Shown: positions 1-7,771 of the stretch, piece after piece
Layout: every line of letters begins with the position of its first letter
Position numbering within the stretch: position 1 is the first letter of the stretch
Source: an uncultured Tateyamaria sp.
Lineage (GTDB): Bacteria > Pseudomonadota > Alphaproteobacteria > Rhodobacterales > Rhodobacteraceae
Reading direction: 5' to 3'
DNA: 64,000 nt
Assembly: GCF_947487805.1 (NCBI RefSeq)
Contig: NZ_CANKXW010000011.1
Coordinates: forward strand, 62,001 to 126,000
Notes under the pieces: generated by a model
What the model was told of the DNA's origin: nothing
Database searches by the model: none
Seen by the model: the letters and a program-made list of their open reading frames with translations, nothing else
Made by a program: the position numbers and the translations under genes

Positions 1-15
1 TTATGATTCGCCGGG

Positions 16-789
16 CTAGTGTTTTCCCATGATCATGGAGGTGACGCGCGTCGTGACCCCGCGCGGTGAGATGCGCGGCAGGAAGGCAAAGACCTTGTTC
101 ATGGCCCCTGGTACCACGATCCGCTTACCGATCCGCGCCTGAAGCCAGCCAAGTTCGGCCACTTCGGACGCCTTCATCGGTTTGGCGATCTTGAGCAGGC
201 GCACGCCGTTCATGTCCGCATCCTCAAAGAAATTCGTGGCCGTGGCACCGGGGCAGAGTGCGGTGACGGTGACATTTGTGCCGCGCAGCTCTTCGGCGAC
301 GGCCTCGGAGAGGGACAGCACATAGGCCTTGGTCGCGTGATAGACGGCCATGTTCGGGCCGGGGGTGAAGCCCGCGACCGAGGCCACATTGAGGATTCGT
401 CCCTTGTCGAGGGCTTGCATGTGGGGGATCGCCAATTTCATCAGCCGGGTCAGGGCGAGCATGTTGACCTGGATCGAGCTGAGCTCGCGGCCCCAGGACT
501 GTCCATCGGCGAAATCACCGTTGGAGCCGAGCCCGGCATTGTTGACCAGCACATCCACCGAACGCCCGTCGGTCGCGGTGGCCCAAAGCTGATCCGTGGC
601 GGCGGGGTCCGAGAGGTCGGTCGGCACCACCAGAACCTCGACACCTTGGGCGCGGGCGTCTTCTGCGACGCGTTCGAGTTTGTCCGCCGACCGTGCGGCA
701 AGGATCAGGTTGCGGCCTTCCCTGGCGGCGATGCGGGCGAATTCGACGCCCAGTCCCTCGGACGCGCCGGTGATCAGTGTCCATGCCAT
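16..789 (-). CDS. SDR family oxidoreductase
   Basis: A 257-residue classical short-chain dehydrogenase/reductase, presumably a cytosolic NAD(P)-dependent oxidoreductase; the substrate cannot be read from the sequence. Seen: cofactor motif TGASEGLG at residues 7-14, NNAG at 83-86, and the catalytic set Ser137, Tyr150 and Lys154 (YHATK). Length matches the family. The ATG at 789 is chosen because SDRs begin a few residues before the TG motif and a G-rich ribosome binding site (GGGGGGA) lies just upstream. Starting further upstream would add about 57 low-complexity residues and run towards pgk. It lies on the same strand as pgk, 73 bp downstream of it, so co-transcription is possible but there is no functional link. 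Confidence 0.88.
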   Translation of the reverse strand: MAWTLITGASEGLGVEFARIAAREGRNLILAARSADKLERVAEDARAQGVEVLVVPTDLSDPAATDQLWATATDGRSVDVLVNNAGLGSNGDFADGQSWGRELSSIQVNMLALTRLMKLAIPHMQALDKGRILNVASVAGFTPGPNMAVYHATKAYVLSLSEAVAEELRGTNVTVTALCPGATATNFFEDADMNGVRLLKIAKPMKASEVAELGWLQARIGKRIVVPGAMNKVFAFLPRISPRGVTTRVTSMIMGKH

Positions 790-862
790 ATGTGGTGGTC
801 CCCCCCGTGCTGATAGACTGCGTATGATATGGGGCGCAGGCGCGCCGCGCCAACCCGTCCGG

Positions 863-2047
863 TCAGCCCAAGGCGGCGACGCCGGGCAGGTCCTTGCCCT
901 CCATCCATTCGAGGAACGCGCCACCGGCGGTAGAGATATAGGTAAAGTCGTCCGCCACACCCGCCTGATTCAGCGCCGCAACGGTGTCGCCGCCGCCTGC
1001 GACGGTGATCAGCCCGTGTGAGGCGGTGCGCGCCGCCGCCGCCTTGGCCGCGGCGACGGTGGCCGTGTCAAAGGGGGCGATTTCAAAGGCCCCCAGCGGG
1101 CCATTCCAGATCAGCGTGCTGAGCGTGTCGATCGCGGCGGCAACATCCGCGACGGCCGCGTCGCCTGCGTCCAGCACCATCTGGTCATCATCGAGCCGGG
1201 TGTCCGCATTCAGCGCGATGGTGTCATAAGGCGCACCGGCGGCAAAGGCGCGGGACACGCGCCCATCGCTGGGCAGCAGGATACGGCAGCCTGCGGCGGC
1301 GGCCTTGTCCATGATCTCGCGCGCGGTGTCGTGCAGGTCGGCCTCTTGCAGGGACGCGCCCAGCTGCGCACCTTGGGCGGCGAGGAACGTGTTGGCCATG
1401 CCGCCGCCGATGATCAGCACGTCGATCTTTTCCACCAGGTTGGTCAGCAGGTCGAGCTTGGTCGAGACCTTGGCACCGCCTACCACGGCACCCACGGGGC
1501 GTTTGGGCGTGGACAGGGCGGCCTCCAGCGCGCTGAGTTCGGCCTGCATCAAACGCCCGGCGCAGGCGGGCAGCAGGTGGGCCACACCGGTGGTCGAGGC
1601 ATGGGCCCGGTGCGCAGCAGAGAACGCGTCATTGCAGAACACATCGCCCAGCGTGGCGAGGAATTGCGCCATCTGGGGGTCGTTTGCCTCTTCCATCGGG
1701 GTGAAGCGGGTGTTTTCCACGAGGATCACCGCATCGGCGGGCTGGGCATCGATCCAGTCACGCGAAGGGCGTTCGACGAAGGTGACGGGGCAGCCGAATG
1801 CCTCTTGCAGGGCGGGCACCAGCGGCTCCAGCGACATATCGGGCACGACCTGGCCCTTGGGGCGGCCGAAATGGGCCAGCAGAACCGGGCTGCCGCCTTT
1901 GGCGCGGATGTCGGCCACGGTGGGGGCGATGCGGGTGATGCGGGTGGCGTCGGTGACACGGCCATTTTCCATCGGCACGTTGATGTCCACGCGGGTCAGC
2001 ACCCGTTTGCCGTTCAGGTCCATGTCGTCCAGCGTTTTCCAGCCCAT
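863..2047 (-). CDS. pgk: Phosphoglycerate kinase
   Basis: Converts 1,3-bisphosphoglycerate plus ADP to 3-phosphoglycerate plus ATP in cytosolic glycolysis, and runs in reverse in gluconeogenesis. The 394 residues match the usual bacterial length. Visible family signatures are the N-terminal substrate-binding stretch TRVDINVP, the [12 protein letters not shown] block in the middle, and the C-terminal nucleotide loop GGGDT. The ATG at 2047 follows an AAAGGAA ribosome binding site and places the conserved N-terminus correctly. It is divergent from the ppiB-like gene, with 138 bp between them. The other lower-glycolysis genes of this window (two gap genes, tpiA, tkt) are dispersed, so pgk is not in a glycolytic operon here. 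Confidence 0.97.
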   Translation of the reverse strand: MGWKTLDDMDLNGKRVLTRVDINVPMENGRVTDATRITRIAPTVADIRAKGGSPVLLAHFGRPKGQVVPDMSLEPLVPALQEAFGCPVTFVERPSRDWIDAQPADAVILVENTRFTPMEEANDPQMAQFLATLGDVFCNDAFSAAHRAHASTTGVAHLLPACAGRLMQAELSALEAALSTPKRPVGAVVGGAKVSTKLDLLTNLVEKIDVLIIGGGMANTFLAAQGAQLGASLQEADLHDTAREIMDKAAAAGCRILLPSDGRVSRAFAAGAPYDTIALNADTRLDDDQMVLDAGDAAVADVAAAIDTLSTLIWNGPLGAFEIAPFDTATVAAAKAAAARTASHGLITVAGGGDTVAALNQAGVADDFTYISTAGGAFLEWMEGKDLPGVAALG

Positions 2048-2185
2048 ATCGCGTTCCTTTGTCCGGTCGGTTTGGTGAATACGCGCATTGCATCGCGGCA
2101 TTTGGCCTGCAGGTCAACGCGTTACTTGTCCATCGGGCCGCATCGGCATATGTCCCAAGAAAGCTTGAGACAGAAAGAGGCACGC

Positions 2186-2695
2186 ATGTCCGATATCAAA
2201 GACCCCGAAAACACGATCCTGATGGAACTGAAGGGTGGCACGGTCACCATCCAGCTGCTGCCCGACGTGGCCCCCAAACATGTGGAGCGCATGAAGGAGC
2301 TGGCACGCGCGGGCGAGTACGACAATGTTGCATTCCACCGTGTCATCGACGGGTTCATGGCGCAGACAGGCGACGTGCAGCACGGCGACATGGAAGACGG
2401 TTTCAACATCCGCATGGCGGGCACTGGCGGGTCGGACAAGCCGGATGTTCCGGCCGAATTCTCCAAGATCCCGCACGCGCGCGGATCGCTGGGTGCGGCC
2501 CGGTCGGCCAACCCCAACAGCGCCAACAGCCAGTTCTTTATCAACTTCAAGGACAATGATTTCCTGAACGGTCAGTACACCGTGTATGGTCAGGTCGTGT
2601 CGGGCATGGAACATGTCGACGCCATCACGCGCGGCGAGCCACCAGCGGAGCCTGACCGGATGATCAGCGTCAAGGTGGCCGCAGATGTTGCGTAA
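2186..2695 (+). CDS. ppiB: Cytosolic peptidyl-prolyl cis-trans isomerase (cyclophilin B type)
   Basis: A 169-residue cyclophilin with no signal peptide, so probably cytosolic; it catalyses proline isomerisation during folding. Seen: the cyclophilin active-site stretch FHRVIDGFMAQTGD, the NSANSQFFI block, and LNGQYTVYGQV near the C-terminus. The start at 2186 follows an AGAGG ribosome binding site and directly precedes the conserved domain. Its last 11 bases overlap the start of a second, exported cyclophilin in another frame, which implies translational coupling. Family assignment is firm; clients are unknown. Confidence 0.93.
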   Translation: MSDIKDPENTILMELKGGTVTIQLLPDVAPKHVERMKELARAGEYDNVAFHRVIDGFMAQTGDVQHGDMEDGFNIRMAGTGGSDKPDVPAEFSKIPHARGSLGAARSANPNSANSQFFINFKDNDFLNGQYTVYGQVVSGMEHVDAITRGEPPAEPDRMISVKVAADVA

Positions 2696-3245
2696 CCTTC
2701 TGGCCGCGGCCCTTGTTGCCGGTGCGTCGCCTGCGCTGGCCACAGGGCTTCAGATCACCGTTGCGGGCGAGGCCAATGGTGTGATCACCATCGACCTGCT
2801 CGAAGATGTCGCGCCGCAGCACGTGGCGCGCATCACCGAACTGGCCGAAAGCGGCGCCTATGACGGTGTGGTCTTTCACCGGGTGATCGACGGGTTCATG
2901 GCGCAGACGGGCGATGTGCAGTTCGGCGATACCACGGACGGCTATAACTATCGCCGTGCGGGCACGGGCGGGTCGGATCTGCCGGACCTGCCTGCGGAGT
3001 TTTCGAACGTGCCCTTTGAGGCCGGTGTGGTTGGGATGGCGCGGTCGCAATCGCCCAACAGCGCGAATTCGCAGTTCTTTATCATGTTCGAACCCGGTCC
3101 GTTTCTGAATGGGCAATACACGGTCGTGGGCCGTGTGACCGATGGCTTCAACGTGGTTCAGTCGATCAAGAAGGGCCATCCGCGCAGCGGCGCGATGACC
3201 GAAGGCGATCCCGACCGCATGGTGCAGGTGGTCGCAACCGACTGA
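2685..3245 (+). CDS. ppiA: Exported peptidyl-prolyl cis-trans isomerase (cyclophilin A type)
   Basis: A 186-residue cyclophilin with an N-terminal signal peptide (MLRNLLAAALVAGASPALA, predicted cleavage after Ala19), so it should act in the periplasm on exported proteins. It keeps FHRVIDGFMAQTGD, NSANSQFFI and LNGQYTVVGRV and is clearly a paralogue of the gene it overlaps by 11 bp. The pair looks like a tandem duplication in which one copy gained a secretion signal. A hairpin with a T tract follows 26 bp after the stop codon and probably ends the operon. Confidence 0.93.
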   Translation: MLRNLLAAALVAGASPALATGLQITVAGEANGVITIDLLEDVAPQHVARITELAESGAYDGVVFHRVIDGFMAQTGDVQFGDTTDGYNYRRAGTGGSDLPDLPAEFSNVPFEAGVVGMARSQSPNSANSQFFIMFEPGPFLNGQYTVVGRVTDGFNVVQSIKKGHPRSGAMTEGDPDRMVQVVATD

Positions 3246-3271
3246 TCCCGGTTCAGCGTTTGAGACAGATG

Positions 3272-3299
3272 GGGGCGTGCCGCTTGGCGCGCCCCTTTT
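3272..3299 (+). terminator. Rho-independent terminator after the cyclophilin pair
   Basis: A 10-bp stem (GGGGCGTGCC with GGCGCGCCCC, one G-U pair on the RNA) closes a GCTT loop and is followed by TTTT. It sits 26 bp after the ppiA stop codon. Confidence 0.75.
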
Positions 3300-3378
3300 C
3301 ACGTCTGCGTGGGGTGGGCTGTGTTTGCGGCGCGCCCTGGGGCATGCTGCGTGCGTCGACACGTCGGTGGGGGGAGCC

Positions 3379-4350
3379 ATGTTCAGACACGGGATAGCCG
3401 TTTTGTTGCTGGCGCTGTGCGGGGCGTTGCCCGCAGTGGCCAGCCCGGATTTCTGGCGTCACGAATGGCCGGATACGGATTTCGACAAGACGACCATCGC
3501 CAATTGGGTCGAGATCCTGTCGGGCGGGCCACCCAAGGACGGCATTCCCGCCATCGATGCCCCTCAATTTGTCGAAGTGGCCAACAAACGTGGCATCGGC
3601 AACCGGGAGCCCGTGATCACCGTCGCCATCGACGGCGCGCGGGCGCGGGCCTATCCGATCCGGTATCTGACGTGGCACGAAATCGTGAATGACACCGTCG
3701 GCGGCATCCCCGTGGCGGTGACATTCTGCCCGCTGTGCAATTCGGGCATCACCTTTGACCGGCGCGTGGGTGGACGGGTGCTGAGCTTTGGCGTGTCGGG
3801 CAAGCTGCGCCAGTCGGACATGATCATGTACGACCGCGAAACCCAAAGCTGGTGGCAGCAGGCCATCGGCGTGGCTGTGGTGGGCGCGATGACCGGCACC
3901 GAGCTGCGCCAGATGCCCACATGGATGGAGAGCTGGGCAGAGTTCAAGGCGGCGCATCCTGACGGGCTGGTCATGGCCGAGCCGCCGTTCAACCGCGACT
4001 ATGGCCGCAATCCCTATTCCAGATATGACAGCAGCACGCGTCCGTTTCTCTATTCCGGCGCGCCGCCGCCGCATGGTATACCGGCGCTGGCACGGGTGGT
4101 GCGCGTGGGCGACCGGGCCTGGCCGCTGACGCGGTTGGCTGCGGCCGGTGAGGTTACCGAAGCGGGCGTGACCATCAGTTGGGTGCCGGGGCAGGCGTCG
4201 GCGCTGGACACGCCGCGCATCGACCGGGGGCGCGATGTGGGCAGTATCCGCGTGCGGCGTGCCGATGGGTCGGACGTGCCGCATGACGTGATGTTTGCCT
4301 TTGCCTACCACGCGTTCTGGCCGGATGGGGCGTGGATGCTGGGGCAATGA
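3379..4350 (+). CDS. DUF3179 domain-containing exported protein
   Basis: A 323-residue protein with a clear signal peptide (MFRHGIAVLLLALCGALPAVA), so periplasmic. The body matches the DUF3179 family: a YLTWHEIVND stretch and the family hallmark FCPLCNSGITFDR with a Cys-Pro-Leu-Cys pair that could bind metal or form a disulfide. The function of this family is not established. The ATG at 3379 has GGGGGAG upstream; a longer reading frame would place low-complexity sequence before the signal peptide. It is convergent with the bactofilin gene, whose terminator overlaps its stop codon. Confidence 0.87.
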   Translation: MFRHGIAVLLLALCGALPAVASPDFWRHEWPDTDFDKTTIANWVEILSGGPPKDGIPAIDAPQFVEVANKRGIGNREPVITVAIDGARARAYPIRYLTWHEIVNDTVGGIPVAVTFCPLCNSGITFDRRVGGRVLSFGVSGKLRQSDMIMYDRETQSWWQQAIGVAVVGAMTGTELRQMPTWMESWAEFKAAHPDGLVMAEPPFNRDYGRNPYSRYDSSTRPFLYSGAPPPHGIPALARVVRVGDRAWPLTRLAAAGEVTEAGVTISWVPGQASALDTPRIDRGRDVGSIRVRRADGSDVPHDVMFAFAYHAFWPDGAWMLGQ

Positions 4351-4377
4351 AAAAAGCGTCGCAGTTTCCTGCGACGC
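4350..4377 (-). terminator. Terminator of the M23 peptidase-bactofilin operon
   Basis: Read leftward, a 9-bp perfect stem (GCGTCGCAG/CTGCGACGC, 4-nt loop) is followed by six T residues. It lies 28 bp past the bactofilin stop and touches the last base of the convergent DUF3179 gene. Confidence 0.85.
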
Positions 4378-4404
4378 CTGTTCCTGTCCGGGGATGAGGC
4401 CCGG

Positions 4405-4932
4405 TTACTCCTGGCGTGGTGTTGCCGGAGCCGCGGGCGCTGCCGGGGCAGGCTGGCGGTGCTTGGGCTGGCCGGAGCCTGCGTTGAGCGGGTCGTCCTG
4501 ACGCTGCACCGAGCCTTCGAAATGGGCGCCGGATTCGATGGCGATGGTCTTGTGGATGATGTCGCCCTCGACACGTGCGGTCGATGTCAGGCGCACCTTG
4601 AGGCCACGCACGCGGCCCACGATGCGGCCGTTGATCACGACGTCATCGGCGATCACTTCGCCCTTGATCGTGGCGCTTTCGCCAATGGTCAGCAGGTGGG
4701 CGCGAATGTCGCCTTCCACGGTACCTTCGACCTGGATGTCGCCGGTTGTTTTCATGTTGCCGGTGATGTGCAGATCCGCAGACAGGACCGAGGCGGGCGG
4801 CTTGGCCTTGGGGGCGCTGGCCTTGAACTCGCTCTGCTTGGGCGGTGCGGCGGGGGCAGGAGACGGCTGTGCGGCTGGTTTCGCTGCGTCTGTGCTGGGG
4901 CCGGGTTCGTTGATTTTGCTCTTAGAAAACAT
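4405..4932 (-). CDS. Bactofilin family cytoskeletal protein
   Basis: A 175-residue polymer-forming cytoskeletal protein. Layout: a Pro/Ala-rich disordered head (residues 1-48), a central bactofilin beta-helix domain (about 50-150, with the repeated short hydrophobic/glycine pattern ITGNMKTTGDIQVEGTVEGD), and a disordered Pro/Ala-rich tail. Bactofilins form nucleotide-independent filaments that localise cell-wall enzymes. The start codon overlaps the 3' end of the upstream M23 peptidase gene by 11 bp. That pairing is common, and a few bactofilin/M23 pairs have been shown to work together in cell-shape control, which supports the same role here. Confidence 0.92.
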   Translation of the reverse strand: MFSKSKINEPGPSTDAAKPAAQPSPAPAAPPKQSEFKASAPKAKPPASVLSADLHITGNMKTTGDIQVEGTVEGDIRAHLLTIGESATIKGEVIADDVVINGRIVGRVRGLKVRLTSTARVEGDIIHKTIAIESGAHFEGSVQRQDDPLNAGSGQPKHRQPAPAAPAAPATPRQE

Positions 4933-6277
4933 CGTTTGCTGCCTTGATGTAGATCATGGGGTTTACGGCTTTGCCGCCGACGCGGACTTCGTAATGCAAA
5001 TGCACACCGGTCACCCGTCCAGAGGCTCCCATATCACCAATCCGGTCCCCGCGCGAGACCCTTTGGCCAACTTTCACGCGAAGTTTGGACAAATGGGCAT
5101 AGCGGGTTTCGATGCCGAATTCGTGTTGGATTTTGACAAGACGACCATAGCCGGATTGCCAGCCGGAATAGGTGACGACGCCGTCGGCGGTCGCATAGAG
5201 GGGGGTGCCGTTGCTGGCGGCGAAATCGACGCCGTTGTGCATGCGGCGGCCACCGGTTTTGGGGTCGCGGCGGAAGCCGAAGGACGAGGTGAACCGGAAG
5301 GCCGATTTGACGGGCGAGGCAAAGGGCGCTTTTTGCGCGGCGATGCGGTAGAGGTTCAGCTGGTCCATCTGGTTCAGCAGACGGTTGGCGCGCAGGGCGT
5401 CTGGGCTGGGTTCTTCGCCGCGGGTCGAGAAAGACAGCGGCGTGAGCGGGCCACCCTGACCGGAATAGCCACGGCGGACCTGCTCGATGATGCGGTCGGT
5501 GGGCATGCCTGCGGCGCGGAACATCTTGTCCAGCGGGGCGACAGAGACGGTCATCGCCTCTTCGAGCTGGCGGAAGATCTGGTCGTTTTGTTCCTGCATC
5601 ACGGCGATCTGCGCGGCCATTTCGTCGGCGGCCAGCAGCGCGTCCTGCGCGTCCTGTACCACCTTGTCACGCTCGGCCGCGGTGCGGGCGAGAGCGTCGG
5701 CCACGAAATCCATCGGGGCGCCATTGGCGGCAACCGCGCTGGAGGAGGCGGCCCCGGTGGCGAGATCCTCTTGCAGGGTGGCCAGCTGGCTGCGCGCGGC
5801 CTCGCGGTCCTGCATGGTGCCGCGCAGCGTAGCCTGGATCACTTCGATCCCGGTTTCCAGCTCGCGGCGGCGGGTTTCGGAGCTGAGCAGTTCGGACTGC
5901 ATCACCGAGATCTGCGACAGGGCGGCGTTGAACCGTTCCTGTGCGGCCAGCGCCTCTTCGGCGCGGGCGTCGCGCTGTGCGGACAGGTCGTTCAGGCGCG
6001 CCTGATAGGTACGCTGGTCGCGTTTTGCCTGTTCGCGGAAGTTTCCGGCGCCGATGCTGTCCATGAGCAGGATCGCCGTCGCGACAATCGCCCAGGCCAC
6101 CACAAAGGAGCTGCCTGCAAAGGCCACCAGCTGTGTTCCGGAGCGCAGCCGGATGAATCGCGTGTCATTGTCCGATTTGAGGAATACGCGGCGCTCTGGA
6201 AAATAGTGTTCCAGCAGGCCGTGCCATTTTATGCCGAGGCGTGTTCGCACTGCGTCTCGTCCCTTGTCCCATCCCAA
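4922..6277 (-). CDS. Membrane-anchored M23 (LytM) peptidoglycan peptidase
   Basis: A 451-residue protein with a short cytosolic head, one membrane segment (about 50-72), a long Glu/Gln/Ala-rich coiled coil (about 80-260) and a C-terminal M23 domain. The zinc ligands are all present: His347 and Asp351 (HNGVD), and HLH at 426-428, so it should be catalytically active on peptidoglycan cross-bridges in the periplasm. It overlaps the bactofilin gene, which suggests that a cytosolic bactofilin scaffold positions this enzyme. The start is uncertain: the ATG at 6277 and an in-frame GTG at 6250 (with AAGGGA upstream) are both plausible. Confidence 0.92.
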   Translation of the reverse strand: MGWDKGRDAVRTRLGIKWHGLLEHYFPERRVFLKSDNDTRFIRLRSGTQLVAFAGSSFVVAWAIVATAILLMDSIGAGNFREQAKRDQRTYQARLNDLSAQRDARAEEALAAQERFNAALSQISVMQSELLSSETRRRELETGIEVIQATLRGTMQDREAARSQLATLQEDLATGAASSSAVAANGAPMDFVADALARTAAERDKVVQDAQDALLAADEMAAQIAVMQEQNDQIFRQLEEAMTVSVAPLDKMFRAAGMPTDRIIEQVRRGYSGQGGPLTPLSFSTRGEEPSPDALRANRLLNQMDQLNLYRIAAQKAPFASPVKSAFRFTSSFGFRRDPKTGGRRMHNGVDFAASNGTPLYATADGVVTYSGWQSGYGRLVKIQHEFGIETRYAHLSKLRVKVGQRVSRGDRIGDMGASGRVTGVHLHYEVRVGGKAVNPMIYIKAANDVF

Positions 6278-6426
6278 TTCCGGCGCTCATATCCCCCAAC
6301 ACGACGCCTTGCGGACTGTGAATAAGGGTGTCGTCCTTGGGCGGCAAGCCTGATCCCCCATTCCGGCGCAAAGTGGTACGGAATTGTGACAAATTGGCGG
6401 AAAACCGCGCATCCTGTCCGTACGGG

Positions 6427-7236
6427 TCAGTCCGCTACGGCCAATGGCCAGTAGAAATCCGGGGGCAGGCCCGCCTCGGCACGTTTCTCTTCGTTGAAGG
6501 GCGGTTTGAGCGGGCTGTGGAAATAGGTCTGGACCAGATCGTGAAACGCGTCCTTGGGGTCACGGTCGTGGCGGCCACAGAGGAAGTGAAACCACTTGGA
6601 CCCGTAGGCCACATGCGCCACCTCCTCGGCATAGATCGTCTCGAGAGCTGCGACGGCCTGGTCGGCCTTGGCGTTGCGGAAAATCTTGATCATGCCGGGC
6701 GTGACATCGAGCCCGCGCGCCTCGAGCACCATGGGCACGACGGCAAGGCGGCCCATGAAATCCTCTGCCGTATCCTCGGCGGCACGCCACATGCCGGCAT
6801 GTGCGGGCAGAGCGCCATAATGGCTGCCCATCGCTTCAAGGCAATCGCACATCAGGTTGAAATGCTTGGATTCCTCGTCCGCCGCCTTGACCCAGTCATC
6901 GTAGAACCCGATGGGCATGGGCACATGGGTGAACCGCGCGATGATGTCCCAATGCAGGTCAACTGCATTCAGCTCGATATGGGCCACTGCATGCAGCAGG
7001 GCGATGCGGCCCTCAGGACTGCCGGGGCGTCGGCGCGGCACGTCGCGCGGGCTGAGCAGTTCGGGCCGCGCAGGCCGGGCGGGCATCATCGGCGGGGCGG
7101 CTTGGCCCACCTCGGGCTGTGCGCCCGACTTGCGCGCGGCCTGCCATTCGGCGGCAAAGCCGCGCGACAGGGCCGTCTTTTCGCGCCCGTCAGCGGTGCG
7201 CAGCACCGCGTCCGCCATCTCTGCCAATGGCCGCAT
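6427..7236 (-). CDS. DUF455 ferritin-like domain protein
   Basis: A 269-residue protein of the DUF455 family. The second half is a ferritin-like four-helix bundle with metal-ligand candidates in regular order: HAVAHIELNAVDLHWD, DEESKHFNLM, MVLEARGLDVTPGM and YAEEVAHVAYG, which supply Glu/His pairs typical of a di-iron site. Function is not established; di-iron redox chemistry is an inference. Its ATG abuts the TGA of the upstream peroxiredoxin with no gap, so the two are co-translated and may both act in oxidative stress or iron handling. Confidence 0.87.
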   Translation of the reverse strand: MRPLAEMADAVLRTADGREKTALSRGFAAEWQAARKSGAQPEVGQAAPPMMPARPARPELLSPRDVPRRRPGSPEGRIALLHAVAHIELNAVDLHWDIIARFTHVPMPIGFYDDWVKAADEESKHFNLMCDCLEAMGSHYGALPAHAGMWRAAEDTAEDFMGRLAVVPMVLEARGLDVTPGMIKIFRNAKADQAVAALETIYAEEVAHVAYGSKWFHFLCGRHDRDPKDAFHDLVQTYFHSPLKPPFNEEKRAEAGLPPDFYWPLAVAD

Positions 7237-7698
7237 TCAGAGCGCCTGTACCGCCGCCAGAACCGCCTCGGCATGGCCGGGTACCTTGACCTTGGGCCAG
7301 ACCATTGCGACGTCGCCATTGGCGTCGATCAGGTAGGTCGTGCGTTCAATGCCCATGTATTTCTTGCCATACATGTTCTTTTCCTTCCACACGCCGTAAT
7401 CCTCGCACACGCTGCCGTTCTCGTCCGACAAGAGCGGCACGGTCAGATCACGCTTGGTGGCAAATTTCGCATGGCTTGCAACACTGTCCTTGGACACGCC
7501 GAACACCTTTGCGCCCGTGGCCGCAAAGCTGTCCAGATGTTCGGAAAAGGCGATGGACTCCTTGGTGCAGCCAGGCGTGTCGTCGCGCGGATAAAAGAAA
7601 AGCACCACGGGCGCGCCACGCAGGTCGGACAGGGTGACATCGGTGCCGTCGCCCTGCGGCAGTGTGAAATCGGGGGCGGGTGTCGCAATATCGAGCAA
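7237..7698 (-). CDS. bcp: Peroxiredoxin, PrxQ/BCP type
   Basis: A thiol peroxidase that reduces hydroperoxides in the cytosol. The peroxidatic motif PRDDTPGCTKE is complete (Cys44 counted from the TTG start). The resolving Cys normally five residues later is missing (Ile49); the only other Cys is in GSVCEDYG (about residue 98), so the reductive mechanism may differ. The start is a choice: TTG at 7698 has AAAAGG eight bases upstream and gives 153 residues, the family norm. An in-frame ATG at 7773 would add 25 atypical residues and overlap the start of the divergent gene. The stop abuts the DUF455 start. Confidence 0.88.
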   Translation of the reverse strand: MLDIATPAPDFTLPQGDGTDVTLSDLRGAPVVLFFYPRDDTPGCTKESIAFSEHLDSFAATGAKVFGVSKDSVASHAKFATKRDLTVPLLSDENGSVCEDYGVWKEKNMYGKKYMGIERTTYLIDANGDVAMVWPKVKVPGHAEAVLAAVQAL

Positions 7699-7771
7699 GG
7701 CAGGGACCTTTTCGTCGCTGGAGTGAAAGTTGTGACTGGCATGATAGGGCTGGGCGGACAAGAATAAAGTC

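Noticed and set aside
1-15. A TAA codon on the minus strand at the left edge as the end of another gene
   Set aside because: Only 15 bases are available, too few to judge.
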